From Bradyrhizobium sp. Ash2021 (GTDB taxonomy: Bacteria; Pseudomonadota; Alphaproteobacteria; Rhizobiales; Xanthobacteraceae), in NCBI RefSeq assembly GCF_031202265.1, contig NZ_CP100604.1, positions 6,492,501 to 6,556,500 of the forward strand: a DNA stretch of 64,000 nt. The letters run 5' to 3'. The position numbers were made by a program, and so were the translations under genes. Under the pieces are notes generated by a model, which had not been told where the DNA came from, searched no databases, and saw nothing but the letters and a program-made list of their open reading frames with translations. Below are positions 18,036-27,490 of this stretch, one piece after another (within the stretch, counting starts at the first letter, position 1; every line of letters begins with the position of its first letter).

Positions 18036-18059
18036 TTATTTGTACGATTGTACAAATAA
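18036..18059. promoter_or_regulatory. Perfect 10-bp inverted repeat, likely operator
   Basis: TTATTTGTAC (18036-18045), spacer GATT, GTACAAATAA (18050-18059). Twenty paired bases around a 4-bp spacer resemble operators of TetR-type dimeric repressors. It lies in the 416-bp gap between the divergent binding-protein gene (start 17744) and the small lipoprotein gene (start 18161), so it could serve either. No TetR-family gene is adjacent in this window. I see nothing else certain in this gap. Confidence 0.6.
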
Positions 18060-18160
18060 AATGGTCCTGTCAACAAAGAAGCGGTTGGGTTGGCAAAGCC
18101 GGGGCCGCCAGACGGCCCTAAATCCATCATCCTTAAAGGTCTAGATTGTAAGCTGTTGCC

Positions 18161-18439
18161 ATGCTGATCCGTGCCCGCCATATCGCCACACTCGCCGCGC
18201 TCTCGCTCGCGGGCTTTGCCTTGAGCGGATGCGGCACCATCAACGAGAAGCTCGCGGCCGGCATCAGCGACGCCATTCCGGCATGGGCCGGCGGTATGCC
18301 GGCGGATGCCCCGCCCCGACCCGGCACGGCGAAATACGACGAGTTCATGAAAGAGCGGGAACGAAAGCGCCTGATGCCCGCCGCAGAGCGCGGCGAGGAA
18401 ACAAAGCCGGCGCCGTCGTCGCAGGATGCGGTTCATTGA
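18161..18439 (+). CDS. Small hypothetical lipoprotein
   Basis: 92 residues. The N-terminus RHIATLAALSLAGFALSGCG is a signal peptide with lipobox LSGC, so the cysteine at position 25 should carry the lipid. The remainder is short, charged and Pro-rich (PPRPGTAKYDEFMKERERKR) without a recognised domain. It is likely anchored to the inner or outer membrane facing the periplasm. The function is unknown. It ends convergently with purU, with a hairpin between. Confidence 0.72.
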   Translation: MLIRARHIATLAALSLAGFALSGCGTINEKLAAGISDAIPAWAGGMPADAPPRPGTAKYDEFMKERERKRLMPAAERGEETKPAPSSQDAVH

Positions 18440-18442
18440 GAG

Positions 18443-18465
18443 GCGTTTTCGAGCGAAGAAAACGC
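18443..18465. terminator. Hairpin GCGTTTTC ... GAAAACGC between convergent genes
   Basis: Eight-bp perfect arms (18443-18450, 18458-18465) around a 7-base loop, lying between the ends of the lipoprotein gene and purU. It is a short version of the repeat at 13012-13055. The position suits a bidirectional terminator. Confidence 0.6.
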
Positions 18466-18497
18466 GTCAAAGCAACAAGTGAGTGCGCCTCGCGCCC

Positions 18498-19361
18498 TCA
18501 ATCCATGAATACGACGGTCTTGCGGCCGTTGAGGATCACGCGATCCTCGAGGTGGTGACGCATCGCGCGCGCCAGCACCCGGCGTTCGATGTCGCGTCCC
18601 TTGCGCGAGAGATCTTCCGGCGTATCGCGGTGGCTGATGCGCTCGACGTGCTGGTCGATGATCGGGCCCTCGTCGAGATCGCGGGTGACGTAATGCGCGG
18701 TGGCGCCGATCAGCTTGACGCCGCGCTCATGCGCCTGGTGGTAGGGGCGCGCGCCCTTGAAGCCCGGCAGGAACGAGTGATGGATGTTGATGCAGCGCCC
18801 CGACAAACTTGCCGTCATCTCGTCCGACAGGATCTGCATGTAGCGCGCCAGCACCACGAGATCGGTATTGCTGTCGTCAACCAGCTTCAGGACCGCCTGC
18901 TCCTGCTCGCGTTTGGTCTCCCTGGTCACCGGCATGTAGTGGAACGGAATCTCGCCGAAATCGAGATTGCCGTAGGTCTCGCGCGGATGGTTGGAGACGA
19001 TCGCGGTCGGAATCATCTCGAGCTCACCGGTGCGCCAGCGGTAGAGGATGTCGACCAGGCAATGATCGGATTTGGAGACCAGCAGCATCACCCGGCGGCG
19101 GTTGGCGCGATCGCGCATCTGCCAGTCCATGCCGAAACGGTCGGCAATCGCGGTAAAGCCGGTCTGCAATGCCGTCAATTCGACCGCGAGATCGGCGGCG
19201 GTGAACACCACCCGCATGAAGAATTTCTTGGTCTCGACGTCGTCAAACTGCTGGGCGTCCAGAATGTTCTGCCCGTTATGGGCGAGAAACGTCGACACCG
19301 CGGAGACGATGCCGGGGCGATCGGCACAGGACAGGGTCAGAACGAATTGACGATCGGGCAT
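18498..19361 (-). CDS. purU: Formyltetrahydrofolate deformylase
   Basis: Hydrolyses 10-formyltetrahydrofolate to formate and tetrahydrofolate, balancing one-carbon pools. 287 residues, normal length. An N-terminal ACT-type regulatory domain ([20 protein letters not shown]) is followed by the formyltransferase fold. Catalytic Asn-His-Asp are visible in [20 protein letters not shown] and [13 protein letters not shown]. It sits alone between a lipoprotein gene and a divergent HemD-like gene. Confidence 0.95.
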   Translation of the reverse strand: MPDRQFVLTLSCADRPGIVSAVSTFLAHNGQNILDAQQFDDVETKKFFMRVVFTAADLAVELTALQTGFTAIADRFGMDWQMRDRANRRRVMLLVSKSDHCLVDILYRWRTGELEMIPTAIVSNHPRETYGNLDFGEIPFHYMPVTRETKREQEQAVLKLVDDSNTDLVVLARYMQILSDEMTASLSGRCINIHHSFLPGFKGARPYHQAHERGVKLIGATAHYVTRDLDEGPIIDQHVERISHRDTPEDLSRKGRDIERRVLARAMRHHLEDRVILNGRKTVVFMD

Positions 19362-19500
19362 GGCGCGGACTTGATTACATCCAAGGCAGCAGGTGGAGCG
19401 GGTTTGCGGCCCTGCTCTATCACCGCCAACCTGCTTGCGCCAATCCCGAAACAGGAGTCAGGATGAACAAAGCACGCACGATCGGCGTTGGAGTGAGATC

Positions 19501-20343
19501 ATGGCTGACAGACTGAACGGCTACCGCATCCTGATCCTGGAAACGCGCGAGGAAGCACAGTTTTCCCGCCTGCTCGCCGAACAGGGCGCCGACGTGCTGC
19601 AATGCCCGATGTTCACCATTCACGATGCGCCCGACCCAGCGCCGATCGAGGCCTGGATCAGGCGGTCGATCGACAAGCCTTTCGACGATCTGGTGCTGAT
19701 GACCGGCGAAGGCCTCCGCCGCCTGATGAAGGTCGTGCGACGCATCGGCGTCGAGCCGGAGTTTACTGCCGCGCTTAGCAAGGCGCGGAAATTCGCCCGC
19801 GGCCCGAAACCCGGCCGGGCGCTGCGCGAGATCGGGCTGGAGCCGCAGATCACGACCGAGAAGCCGACCTCCGAGGGCGTCGCCGAGATGCTGTCGCGCC
19901 TCGACTTGAAAGGCCGTCGTCTCGGCCTGCAGCTCTATCCGGACAAAGACCACAGCGTGCTGATCAATGCGATCACCGCGCAGGGCGCCGAGGTCGATAC
20001 CGTATTGCCTTACGTCTACGATGCGCAGGCCGCCGACGCCAACATCGTCACCGCCATCGACGAGATGGCGGAGGGCCGCATCGATGCGATTGCGCTGACC
20101 AATCTGGGCCAGATCCGCCGTCTCGTGGAAGTCGCGCGAGCGCGCGGATATGAAGCGCGGTTGCGCGACGGGCTGGCGCGTACGCCAATTGCCTCGGTCG
20201 GACCTGCGGTGTCGGACGAACTCAAGTCCCACGGGCTGCGCACGGATATTTATCCGGCCAATGACGCCTACTTCATGAAACCGCTGATCTCGGCGATGGC
20301 GACGGCGCTGACGAAGGCTCCGCCGAGGCTGGCGGCGAGATAG
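19501..20343 (+). CDS. Uroporphyrinogen-III synthase family protein (HemD-like)
   Basis: 280 residues from the ATG at 19501, preceded by GGAGTGAGATC. Two-lobed HemD pattern: an early ILILETREEAQFSRLLAEQGADV, a middle FDDLVLMTGEGLRRLM, then GRRLGLQLYPDKD, AIALTNLGQIRRLVEVA and a final IASVGPAVSDELKSHG followed by YPAN. True HemD closes the tetrapyrrole ring. The gene is not next to hemC here, so it may be a paralogue with another role. It meets fcl end to end. Confidence 0.75.
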   Translation: MADRLNGYRILILETREEAQFSRLLAEQGADVLQCPMFTIHDAPDPAPIEAWIRRSIDKPFDDLVLMTGEGLRRLMKVVRRIGVEPEFTAALSKARKFARGPKPGRALREIGLEPQITTEKPTSEGVAEMLSRLDLKGRRLGLQLYPDKDHSVLINAITAQGAEVDTVLPYVYDAQAADANIVTAIDEMAEGRIDAIALTNLGQIRRLVEVARARGYEARLRDGLARTPIASVGPAVSDELKSHGLRTDIYPANDAYFMKPLISAMATALTKAPPRLAAR

Positions 20344-21300
20344 CTACTCCGCCGCCTGTTTGGACTCACTCAGATACGCCCGATACGCCAGCTTGATCCC
20401 GTCCTCGAGCGAGGTGCTGGCGCGCCAGCCCAGTTTCGCGAGGCGGCTGACGTCCAGCAGTTTTCGCGGCGTGCCGTCGGGCTTTGAGGCGTCGAAGCTG
20501 ATTTCGCCGCTATAGCCAATGGTCGCGGCCACCACGCGGGAGAATTCGGCGATCGTGATGTCTTCGCCGGTGCCAATATTGACCAGTTCGTCGCTGGAAT
20601 ACGTCTTCATCAGATGGACGCAGGCGTCGGCGAGATCGTCAACGTAGAGGAACTCGCGGCGCGGCGTGCCGGTGCCCCAGACCACCACGTTTTTGACCCC
20701 GGACATCTTCGCTTCGTGGAAGCGGCGGATCAGGGCGGCGACGACGTGGCTGTATTCAGGATGATAATTGTCGCCGCGGCCATACAGATTGGTCGGCATC
20801 ACGCTGATGAAGTCCGAACCATATTGGTGGCGATAGGCCTCGACCATCTTGATCCCTGCGATTTTCGCAATCGCATAGGGCTCGTTGGTCGGCTCCAGCG
20901 GCCCGGTCAGCATGGAATCTTCGCGTAACGGCTGCGGCGCCATCCTGGGATAGATGCAGGATGAGCCGAAGAACATCAGTTTCTCGGTTTTGTTGACGTG
21001 GGCGGCATGGATCACATTCGCCGCAATCGCCAGATTGTCGTAGAGGAATTCGGCGCGCAGCGTGTTGTTGGCGACGATGCCGCCGACCTTGGCCGCAGCT
21101 AAAAAAACCGCCTGCGGTCGTTTGGCGGAAAACCATTTGTTGACAGCGGCCAGATCACGCAAATCAACCTCGCTGCGCCTGACCGTCAACAGCTTGACGT
21201 CTTCCTGCGCCAGCCTGCGCACCAGTGCGGCGCCGACCATGCCACCATGACCGGCAACGTAGACTGTTTTACCGCTGAGCTCAAACGGGGTTCTTGCCAT
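20344..21300 (-). CDS. fcl: GDP-L-fucose synthase
   Basis: 318 residues from the ATG at 21300. Converts GDP-4-keto-6-deoxymannose to GDP-L-fucose by epimerisation and NADPH reduction. The nucleotide-binding motif is [13 protein letters not shown]. The active-site serine is in FFGSSCIYP and the Tyr-x3-Lys pair in [11 protein letters not shown]. The start lies within the last 20 bp of gmd, so the two are translationally coupled. Rhizobial homologues (NolK) help fucosylate Nod factors, but with no nod genes nearby a surface-polysaccharide role is as likely. Confidence 0.95.
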   Translation of the reverse strand: MARTPFELSGKTVYVAGHGGMVGAALVRRLAQEDVKLLTVRRSEVDLRDLAAVNKWFSAKRPQAVFLAAAKVGGIVANNTLRAEFLYDNLAIAANVIHAAHVNKTEKLMFFGSSCIYPRMAPQPLREDSMLTGPLEPTNEPYAIAKIAGIKMVEAYRHQYGSDFISVMPTNLYGRGDNYHPEYSHVVAALIRRFHEAKMSGVKNVVVWGTGTPRREFLYVDDLADACVHLMKTYSSDELVNIGTGEDITIAEFSRVVAATIGYSGEISFDASKPDGTPRKLLDVSRLAKLGWRASTSLEDGIKLAYRAYLSESKQAAE

Positions 21301-22366
21301 TGACGATCTCCCGTTTCGCGATCGCAAGATCGCTCGCCACCATTTCCCTGACGAGTTGTGCGAAGCTCGTCTTCGGCGTCCAACCGAGTTTTTCACGCGC
21401 CTTGCTGGCGTCGCCGATCAGGAGATCGACTTCGGTGGGACGAAAGTAAACCGGATCGATGCGAACAACTGTCTTGCCTGACTTCCGGTCAACGCCGGTC
21501 TCCTCGACGCCTTTTCCGCGCCATTCAATGCTGCGGCCAACCTCGGCAAATGCAAGTTCGACAAATTCACGCACCGAGCGGGTTTCGCCAGTCGCCAGCA
21601 CAAAATCATCAGGCTTATCCGCCTGCAATACCTTGTGCATGCCCTCGATGTAGTCTCGAGCATGGCCCCAGTCGCGCTTTGCTTCAAGATTGCCGAGATA
21701 GAGCGCCTCATCCAGACCGGTCTCGATACGGGCAATCCCGCGCGTGATCTTGCGTGTCACGAAAGTCTCGCCGCGAATTGGGCTCTCATGATTGAACAGA
21801 ATGCCGTTCGAGGCATACATGCCGTAGGCCTCGCGGTAGTTCACGGTGATCCAATAACCGTAAAGCTTGGCGACGCCATAGGGCGAGCGCGGATAGAACG
21901 GCGTCGTCTCCTTCTGCGGAACCTCCTGGACCAGGCCATATAGTTCCGAGGTCGACGCCTGATAGAACCGCGTCTCCTTTTCCATGCCGAGAATGCGGAT
22001 CGCCTCAAGCAACCGCAATACGCCGATCGCATCGGCATTGGCGGTATATTCAGGACTCTCGAAACTAACGCCGACATGGCTCTGAGCGGCGAGATTGTAT
22101 ATCTCGGTCGGCCTGATCTGCTGCACCAATCGGATCAGGTTGGTCGAGTCCGTCATGTCACCATAGTGAAGCATGAACGGTACATTGCGCGTATGGGGAT
22201 CTTCGTAGAGATGGTCAATGCGCGCGGTGTTGAAAGACGACGACCGGCGCTTGATTCCGTGTACGGTGTAACCGAGGCCGAGCAGATATTCGGCGAGATA
22301 GGCGCCGTCCTGGCCGGTGACGCCGGTTATCAGCGCCACACGCTGTTTCGAATCCTGAGCCAACAT
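21281..22366 (-). CDS. gmd: GDP-mannose 4,6-dehydratase
   Basis: 361 residues from the ATG at 22366, with GGAG upstream. First step of GDP-fucose synthesis. Motifs are [18 protein letters not shown] (NADP binding), [11 protein letters not shown] (catalytic Ser/Thr-x-Glu), [11 protein letters not shown] (Tyr-x3-Lys) and [14 protein letters not shown]. Its product is used by the overlapping fcl gene. A 248-bp gap separates it from the Crp/Fnr gene upstream and holds one hairpin (22534-22572). Confidence 0.96.
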   Translation of the reverse strand: MLAQDSKQRVALITGVTGQDGAYLAEYLLGLGYTVHGIKRRSSSFNTARIDHLYEDPHTRNVPFMLHYGDMTDSTNLIRLVQQIRPTEIYNLAAQSHVGVSFESPEYTANADAIGVLRLLEAIRILGMEKETRFYQASTSELYGLVQEVPQKETTPFYPRSPYGVAKLYGYWITVNYREAYGMYASNGILFNHESPIRGETFVTRKITRGIARIETGLDEALYLGNLEAKRDWGHARDYIEGMHKVLQADKPDDFVLATGETRSVREFVELAFAEVGRSIEWRGKGVEETGVDRKSGKTVVRIDPVYFRPTEVDLLIGDASKAREKLGWTPKTSFAQLVREMVASDLAIAKREIVNGKNPV

Positions 22367-22533
22367 GTCTTCTCCAACAACACGGGCGGCACGCGAGCCC
22401 GACGGGCCCTTTACCCCGCCCCCAATTCGCCCAGTCAAATCCAGCGCGCAAGGGGGAGCCGCCAGCGGCAGAGGCCATAGCATCCGACCCCGCCGAAGTC
22501 TAATGCCAAAACCATTTGGAATCAGACCTTTAA

Positions 22534-22572
22534 CCGACCGGCTGGGGCACCAGCCCCAAACTGGTTGGTCGG
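22534..22572. promoter_or_regulatory. Interrupted hairpin between Crp/Fnr gene and gmd
   Basis: Outer arms CCGACC/GGTCGG and inner arms GGGGC/GCCCC (loop ACCA) can form a nested stem. No T-run follows on the minus strand, so a terminator for the regulator gene is only one possibility. It may be a leader element of gmd. Confidence 0.35.
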
Positions 22573-22614
22573 CGATTTATTGTTGAGATGCCGAGCTTGG
22601 GGCCCAAGCGCCTG

Positions 22615-23290
22615 TTACTCGCCATAGTGCCGCAATCGCTCGAGGTCGATGATGGTCACGCCGCCATATTCGAGTCTGAGCAAGCCCTGCTTCTCCAGCC
22701 GCTTCAGGCACTGGTTGGCATTTTGCCGGGAGATGCCGGACAGCGCCCCGATCTCTTCCTGCGTAATCTCCAGATGCCGCGTGAGGTCCGGATACAGGAT
22801 GGGGTTGAACAATGAGGCGATCGAGCGCGCCAGCCGCGCGGTCGCATCCAGCGTGCGGCCGTATTCGAGCAGCGCGATGAACTGGCCAAGCCGCTCATTG
22901 AGCTGGCCGACCAGGAAACGGTTGAATCCCACGCTGTTCTCGAACAGCCAGACGAAGGTCTTGCGGTCCATCATTGCGAGCCGGGTATCGCGCAGCGCCA
23001 CCACGTCATAGCGCCGCGGCTCGTTCTTGAGCACAGTGCCCTCGCCGAACCATGCCCCTGCGGTCAGACCGGCAAAAACTGGCGGCCTTGCCGCCCCGGG
23101 ATACGATGCCCATTCGAGCCAGACCGGTGACGACGCCGGTCCAGTAGTCGAACTGGTCGCCGCGCATGAAGATGAATTCATCGGCGCGGTAGGATTTCTC
23201 GACAATGCCGGCGCGCGCGACCTCGATCTCGCGTTCGTTCAGTTCGCGCGACCAGGACGCGATGCGCTTCAGATAATCCGGAGCAATCAT
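22615..23290 (-). pseudogene. Crp/Fnr family transcriptional regulator with one frameshift
   Basis: Frame 1 (from the ATG at 23290) gives the cyclic-nucleotide-type sensor start MIAPDYLKRIASWSREL ... FDYWTGVVTGLARMGIVSRGGKAASF. Frame 2 continues with FAGLTAGAWFGEGTVLKNEP, RRYDVVALRDTRLAMMDRKT and the HTH EEIGALSGISRQNANQCLKR, ending at 22615. The break coincides with a run of five A (23074-23078 on the plus strand); four A would restore one protein of about 224 residues. Either the gene is inactive or phase-variable, or this is a base-calling error. No Fe-S cysteine set of Fnr is seen. Confidence 0.85.
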
Positions 23291-23680
23291 GATGTTGTCG
23301 ACAGCGTCCCCAGCCCAGCATATTGCACCGCAACATTAATTGATCCGGGAACCGGAAGCGCGGGGCGCCTCCAAAATTTACTTACCAATTGTCCGGCGCA
23401 AGACATTTCAACGTATCGCTTTCCCCTATGGAGGACCACCTCGCGTCACTCCGCTTGTCACCCAACGGGATAGGTGGACGGCGCGAAGAAAGGGCTGGGG
23501 TCGGCGGGTGTGGCGTTACCGCGCATGATTTCGATGCACGGGAAAGGGCCCGATGACCAATGCCTCACGACCAGGCATCATTAGTTGGATGGCTTACCGA
23601 TACCGGCCAATGTAAGGTCGCCGTTGTGATTGCAACGAAAAGATAAAGAGCGCGTCAAGCGCCGTATCTGGAGGGAATGA
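23291..23680. other. Intergenic region with no supported gene
   Basis: About 390 bases between the divergent Crp/Fnr gene and livG of operon 2. I see no coding pattern, tRNA or strong operator. It must hold the promoters for both directions, and I found no convincing Crp/Fnr half-site pair by eye. The last bases supply the Shine-Dalgarno sequence CTGGAGGG for the GTG-started livG. Confidence 0.4.
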
Positions 23681-24502
23681 GTGGCTTACACGTTGGAAGT
23701 GCGCGGGGTGTCACTGCGCTTTGGTGGCGTCCGTGCGCTGACCGAAGTGAGTTTTGGCGTCAACGATGGCGAGCTGTTCTCGATCATCGGCCCGAACGGC
23801 GCCGGCAAGACCTCGATCGTCAATTGCATCTCGGGCCGCTACAAGCCAACCGAAGGTCAGCTGTTCTATCGCGGCAAGGATATCACAGCACTCAATCCCA
23901 ACGCACGGCCCTCGCTCGGCATCGGCCGCACCTTCCAGAATCTGGCGCTGTTCCATCATATGAGCGTGCTCGACAATATCATGGTCGGGCGGCATCACCT
24001 GCTGAAGAACAATTTCATCACGGGATCGCTGTACTGGCTGACCGGCGCGCGGCGCGAGGAGCTCGAGCATCGCCGCAAGGTCGAGGAGATCATCGACTTC
24101 CTCGACCTGCAGTCGGTGCGCAAGGCGACCGCGGGCACGCTTCCTTATGGCCTGCGCAAGCGCGTCGAGCTGGCCCGCGCGATGGCGCTGGAGCCGGAAC
24201 TGATCCTGCTCGACGAACCGATGGCCGGCATGAACTTCGAAGAGAAGGAGGACATGGCGCGCTACATCGTCGATCTCAACGAAGAGTTCGGCATGACGGT
24301 CATGATGATCGAGCACGACATGGGTGTGGTGATGGACATCTCCCACCGCGTCATGGTCCTGGATTTCGGCCGCAAGATCGCGGAAGGCGACCCCGCCGCG
24401 GTGCTGGCCGACCCCCATGTCAAGCGCGCCTATCTCGGCGAGGAAGACGAGGTCTTGGTCGACCCCGACGACAAGTCCGCCGCCCCGGAGTGCGCGGCAT
24501 GA
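23681..24502 (+). CDS. livG: Branched-chain amino acid-type ABC transporter ATP-binding protein LivG (operon 2)
   Basis: 273 residues starting at GTG 23681 after GGAGGGAATGA. An ATG four bases upstream lies in another frame. Walker A is GPNGAGKTSIV, signature LPYGLRKRVELARA and Walker B LILLDEPMAGMNFEE. A longer-than-usual loop (HHLLKNNFITGSLYWLTGA) is common in LivG. Its stop overlaps the start of the acyl-CoA synthetase gene (ATGATGG), so synthesis of the two is coupled. Confidence 0.94.
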   Translation: MAYTLEVRGVSLRFGGVRALTEVSFGVNDGELFSIIGPNGAGKTSIVNCISGRYKPTEGQLFYRGKDITALNPNARPSLGIGRTFQNLALFHHMSVLDNIMVGRHHLLKNNFITGSLYWLTGARREELEHRRKVEEIIDFLDLQSVRKATAGTLPYGLRKRVELARAMALEPELILLDEPMAGMNFEEKEDMARYIVDLNEEFGMTVMMIEHDMGVVMDISHRVMVLDFGRKIAEGDPAAVLADPHVKRAYLGEEDEVLVDPDDKSAAPECAA

Positions 24503-26430
24503 TGGATTACGCCGGTCGCGTCGCGCAAGCCAACACCTATCCGAAGCTTTTGCGTCTCAACGCCTGGGAGCATGGCGCCGAGATCGCGCTGCGCGAAAAG
24601 GACCTTGGGCTCTGGCGCGTCTTCACCTGGAACGACTACCAGGCGCGCGTGCACGATTTCGCGCTCGGCATGGTCGAACTCGGCCTCGGCCGCGGCGATG
24701 TGATTGGCATCATCGGCGACAACCGGCCGGACTGGGTTTCGGCCGAAATCGCCACCCATGCGATCGGGGCACTTAGCCTCGGCCTCTATCGCGACGTGCT
24801 GGACGAGGAAGCTGCCTACCTCTTGAGTTACGGCGACGCCAAGCTGGTGTTCGCCGAAGACGAGGAACAGGTCGACAAGCTTTTGGCACTGGCCGACCGC
24901 GTCCCGAACCTCAAGCACATCGTCTATTCCGATCCGCGCGGCATGCGGAAATACGACGACCCGCGGCTGATGGAAGCCGAAAAGCTTGCAAGCATGGGCC
25001 GCGACCGCGCCGCACGGGAGCCGGGCCTCTACGACAAGCTCGTTGACGCGACCAAAGGCGAGGACGTCGCGATCCTCTGCACGACGTCAGGCACCACGGC
25101 CAACCCGAAGCTCGCGATGCTCGCGGCAGGCCGCGTGCTGAAACATTGCGCGACCTATCTCGCGTTCGATCCGAAGGGTCCGGACGACGAATACGTCTCG
25201 GTGCTGCCGCTGCCCTGGATCATGGAACAGGTCTACGTGCTCGGCAAAGGGCTGCTCTGCCGGATGAAGGTCAACTTCGTGGAAGAGCCCGACACCATGA
25301 TGAACGATTTCCGCGAGATCGCGCCGACCTTCGTGCTGTTCGCACCTCGGGTCTGGGAATCGATCGCCGCCGACGTCCGCGCCGGCGTGATGGACTCCTC
25401 GCCGCTCAAGCAAAAACTCTACGACCTCGGCATGAAGACGGGCCTTGCGGCGCTGGCGCAGGGCAAGCATTCGACGCTGGCCGACCAGCTGCTGTTCCGC
25501 GCCCTGCGCGACCGGCTCGGCTTTACCCGTCTGCGCTCGGCGGCGACCGGAGGCGCGGCGCTCGGGCCGGATACGTTCAAATTCTTCCAGGCCATGGGCG
25601 TGCCGCTGCGCACGCTGTACGGCCAGACCGAATTGCTGGGCGCCTACACGCTGCATCCGTTCGGCAAGGTCGATCCGGATACGACGGGCGTGCCGATGGC
25701 CGGCGATATCGAGATCCGCGTCGACAACCCCGACATCAACGGCGTCGGCGAAATCGTGGTGCGCCACCCGAACATGTTCCTGGGCTATTACAAGAATCCG
25801 GAAGCCTCGTTGGCCGACATGAAGGATGGCTGGATGCATTCCGGCGATGCCGGCTATTTCAACGACAACAAGCAGCTCGTGGTGATCGACCGCATCAAGG
25901 ATCTCGCCGAGACCTCGCGCGGCGAACGCTTCTCGCCGCAATATCTCGAGAACAAGCTGAAATTCTCGCCCTACATCGCCGAAACCGTGGTGCTCGGCGC
26001 CGGCCGCGACGCGCTGGCGGCAATGATCTGCATCCGCTACTCGATCATCTCGAAATGGGCGGAAAAGAACCGCATCTCGTTCACGACCTACACCGACCTC
26101 GCTTCGCGGCCGGAGGTCTACGCACTGGTGCGGAAAGAAGTTGAAACCGTCAACGCGACGCTGCCGCCGGCGCAGCGCATCTCGAGATTCCTGCTGCTTT
26201 ACAAGGAACTCGACGCCGACGACGGCGAACTGACCCGCACCCGAAAAGTCCGCCGCAGCGTCATCAACGAGAAATACGCCGGGATCATCGACGCGATCTA
26301 TGGCGGCAAGCGCGACATCCCCGTCGACACCGTGATCCGCTTCCAGGACGGCACCACGCAACGCATCCGCACCACGCTGAGAGTGGTCGATCTCGCGCGG
26401 GATACGGCGACAGCGGAGGCCGCGGAATGA
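24499..26430 (+). CDS. Long-chain fatty acid/aryl-CoA synthetase (AMP-binding) within the ABC operon
   Basis: 643 residues. Activates a carboxylic acid to its acyl-CoA through an acyl-adenylate. The P-loop is CTTSGTTANPKLA, the adenine motif LYGQTELLGAYTL and the hinge DGWMHSGDAGYF ... VVIDRIKDLAETSRGERFSP. The length suits the FadD/ACSBG-like group. It is embedded between livG and livH, so the imported solute is probably a carboxylate activated on entry. The chain length or aromatic nature of the substrate is not visible from sequence. Confidence 0.9.
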   Translation: MMDYAGRVAQANTYPKLLRLNAWEHGAEIALREKDLGLWRVFTWNDYQARVHDFALGMVELGLGRGDVIGIIGDNRPDWVSAEIATHAIGALSLGLYRDVLDEEAAYLLSYGDAKLVFAEDEEQVDKLLALADRVPNLKHIVYSDPRGMRKYDDPRLMEAEKLASMGRDRAAREPGLYDKLVDATKGEDVAILCTTSGTTANPKLAMLAAGRVLKHCATYLAFDPKGPDDEYVSVLPLPWIMEQVYVLGKGLLCRMKVNFVEEPDTMMNDFREIAPTFVLFAPRVWESIAADVRAGVMDSSPLKQKLYDLGMKTGLAALAQGKHSTLADQLLFRALRDRLGFTRLRSAATGGAALGPDTFKFFQAMGVPLRTLYGQTELLGAYTLHPFGKVDPDTTGVPMAGDIEIRVDNPDINGVGEIVVRHPNMFLGYYKNPEASLADMKDGWMHSGDAGYFNDNKQLVVIDRIKDLAETSRGERFSPQYLENKLKFSPYIAETVVLGAGRDALAAMICIRYSIISKWAEKNRISFTTYTDLASRPEVYALVRKEVETVNATLPPAQRISRFLLLYKELDADDGELTRTRKVRRSVINEKYAGIIDAIYGGKRDIPVDTVIRFQDGTTQRIRTTLRVVDLARDTATAEAAE

Positions 26431-26454
26431 GGCTGGGTGTATCGGCATATTCAG

Positions 26455-26582
26455 CCGTCATGCGCGGGCTTGACCCGCGCATCCATCCGCTTTCGAAAAA
26501 AGTCCTTCTTGAACGATGGATTGCCGGGCATAGGCGAGCGGAAGCGACGCCGTCCTTCGGACGGCTATGCCCGGCAATGACG
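26455..26582. repeat. Palindromic intergenic repeat, family B, copy 2
   Basis: Starts GCCGTCATGCGCGGGC and ends GCCCGGCAATGACG. It shares with the copy at 11757-11858 the core GATGGATTGCCGGGCAT then AGGCGAGCGGAAGCGACG and CCGTCCTTCGGACGG. It lies between the acyl-CoA synthetase gene and livH of operon 2 and runs to within 12 bp of the livH start. Confidence 0.8.
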
Positions 26583-26593
26583 AGTGAGTTTCC

Positions 26594-27487
26594 ATGAACC
26601 TCCAGTTCCTGATCCAGCTCCTCGTCAACGGCCTCGTGGTCGGCACGCTCTATGGCGTGGTCGCGATGTCGTTTGTGCTGATCTACAAGGCGACCCAGGT
26701 CGTGAACTTCGCGCAAGGCGAGTTGCTGCTGATCGGCGCCTGGGTGTGCTGGGCGCTGCTTGCCAAATACCAGGTGCCGTTCTGGCTCGGCATGCCGATG
26801 ACGCTGGTGTTCATGTTCGTGTTCGGCATTGCGATCCAGATCCTGATCCTTCGGCCGATGATCGGCGAGCCGATCATCTCTGTCATCATGGTCACGATCG
26901 GGCTGTCGACGGTGTTCCAGGCCGCGCTGAAATGGATCTTTGGCGTCAACCCGCAGCCGTTTCCGCGGGTGTTCGAGAGCCAGTCCGTCAGCCTGTTCGG
27001 CCTGCAGATCCAGACCGTCTATGTCATGAGCCTCGTCGTCTCGGTCGCGATGATGATTGGCATGGCCTGGTTCTTTCGCGCCTCGAAATATGGGCTGGCG
27101 ATGCGCGCCACCGCCTTCAACCAGCAGGTGGCGCAATCGCTCGGCATCTCCGTCAAAAGCGTGTTCGCGATGGCGTGGGCGATCTCGGCAACGGTGTCTG
27201 CGGTCGCCGGCGTCGTGGTCGCGGTGGTCAACGGCGTATCTTCGGGTCTTTCCGGCTACGGCATCAAGGTATTTCCCGCCGCGATCCTGGGCGGACTCGA
27301 CTCGATCGGCGGCGCCGTGCTCGGCGGCATCATCATCGGGCTGCTGGAAAACATCGCGCAATATGTCGACAGCGAATATCTGCACTGGGGCAATCTCTAC
27401 GAGATCGCGCCGTTCTACGTGCTGATCATCATCCTGATGATCAAGCCCTACGGCCTGTTCGGCACCAAAGACATCGAGCGGGTGTAA
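26594..27487 (+). CDS. livH: Branched-chain amino acid-type ABC transporter permease LivH (operon 2)
   Basis: 297 residues, polytopic. Motifs are LIYKATQVVNFAQGELLLIG near the start, MRATAFNQQVAQSLGISVKS (coupling helix) and GGLDSIGGAVLGGIIIGLLE. It forms the channel with LivM, whose gene starts 3 bp after this stop. Confidence 0.95.
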   Translation: MNLQFLIQLLVNGLVVGTLYGVVAMSFVLIYKATQVVNFAQGELLLIGAWVCWALLAKYQVPFWLGMPMTLVFMFVFGIAIQILILRPMIGEPIISVIMVTIGLSTVFQAALKWIFGVNPQPFPRVFESQSVSLFGLQIQTVYVMSLVVSVAMMIGMAWFFRASKYGLAMRATAFNQQVAQSLGISVKSVFAMAWAISATVSAVAGVVVAVVNGVSSGLSGYGIKVFPAAILGGLDSIGGAVLGGIIIGLLENIAQYVDSEYLHWGNLYEIAPFYVLIIILMIKPYGLFGTKDIERV

Positions 27488-27490
27488 TTC

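Noticed and set aside
20344..22366. Symbiotic nolK/noeL locus
   Set aside because: The fcl and gmd genes are equally needed for surface polysaccharide. No nod gene or nod box was seen nearby.
23677..26430. One 917-codon fusion of livG and the acyl-CoA synthetase
   Set aside because: The first 274 codons are out of frame with LivG, whose true frame starts at GTG 23681. Only the synthetase part is real.
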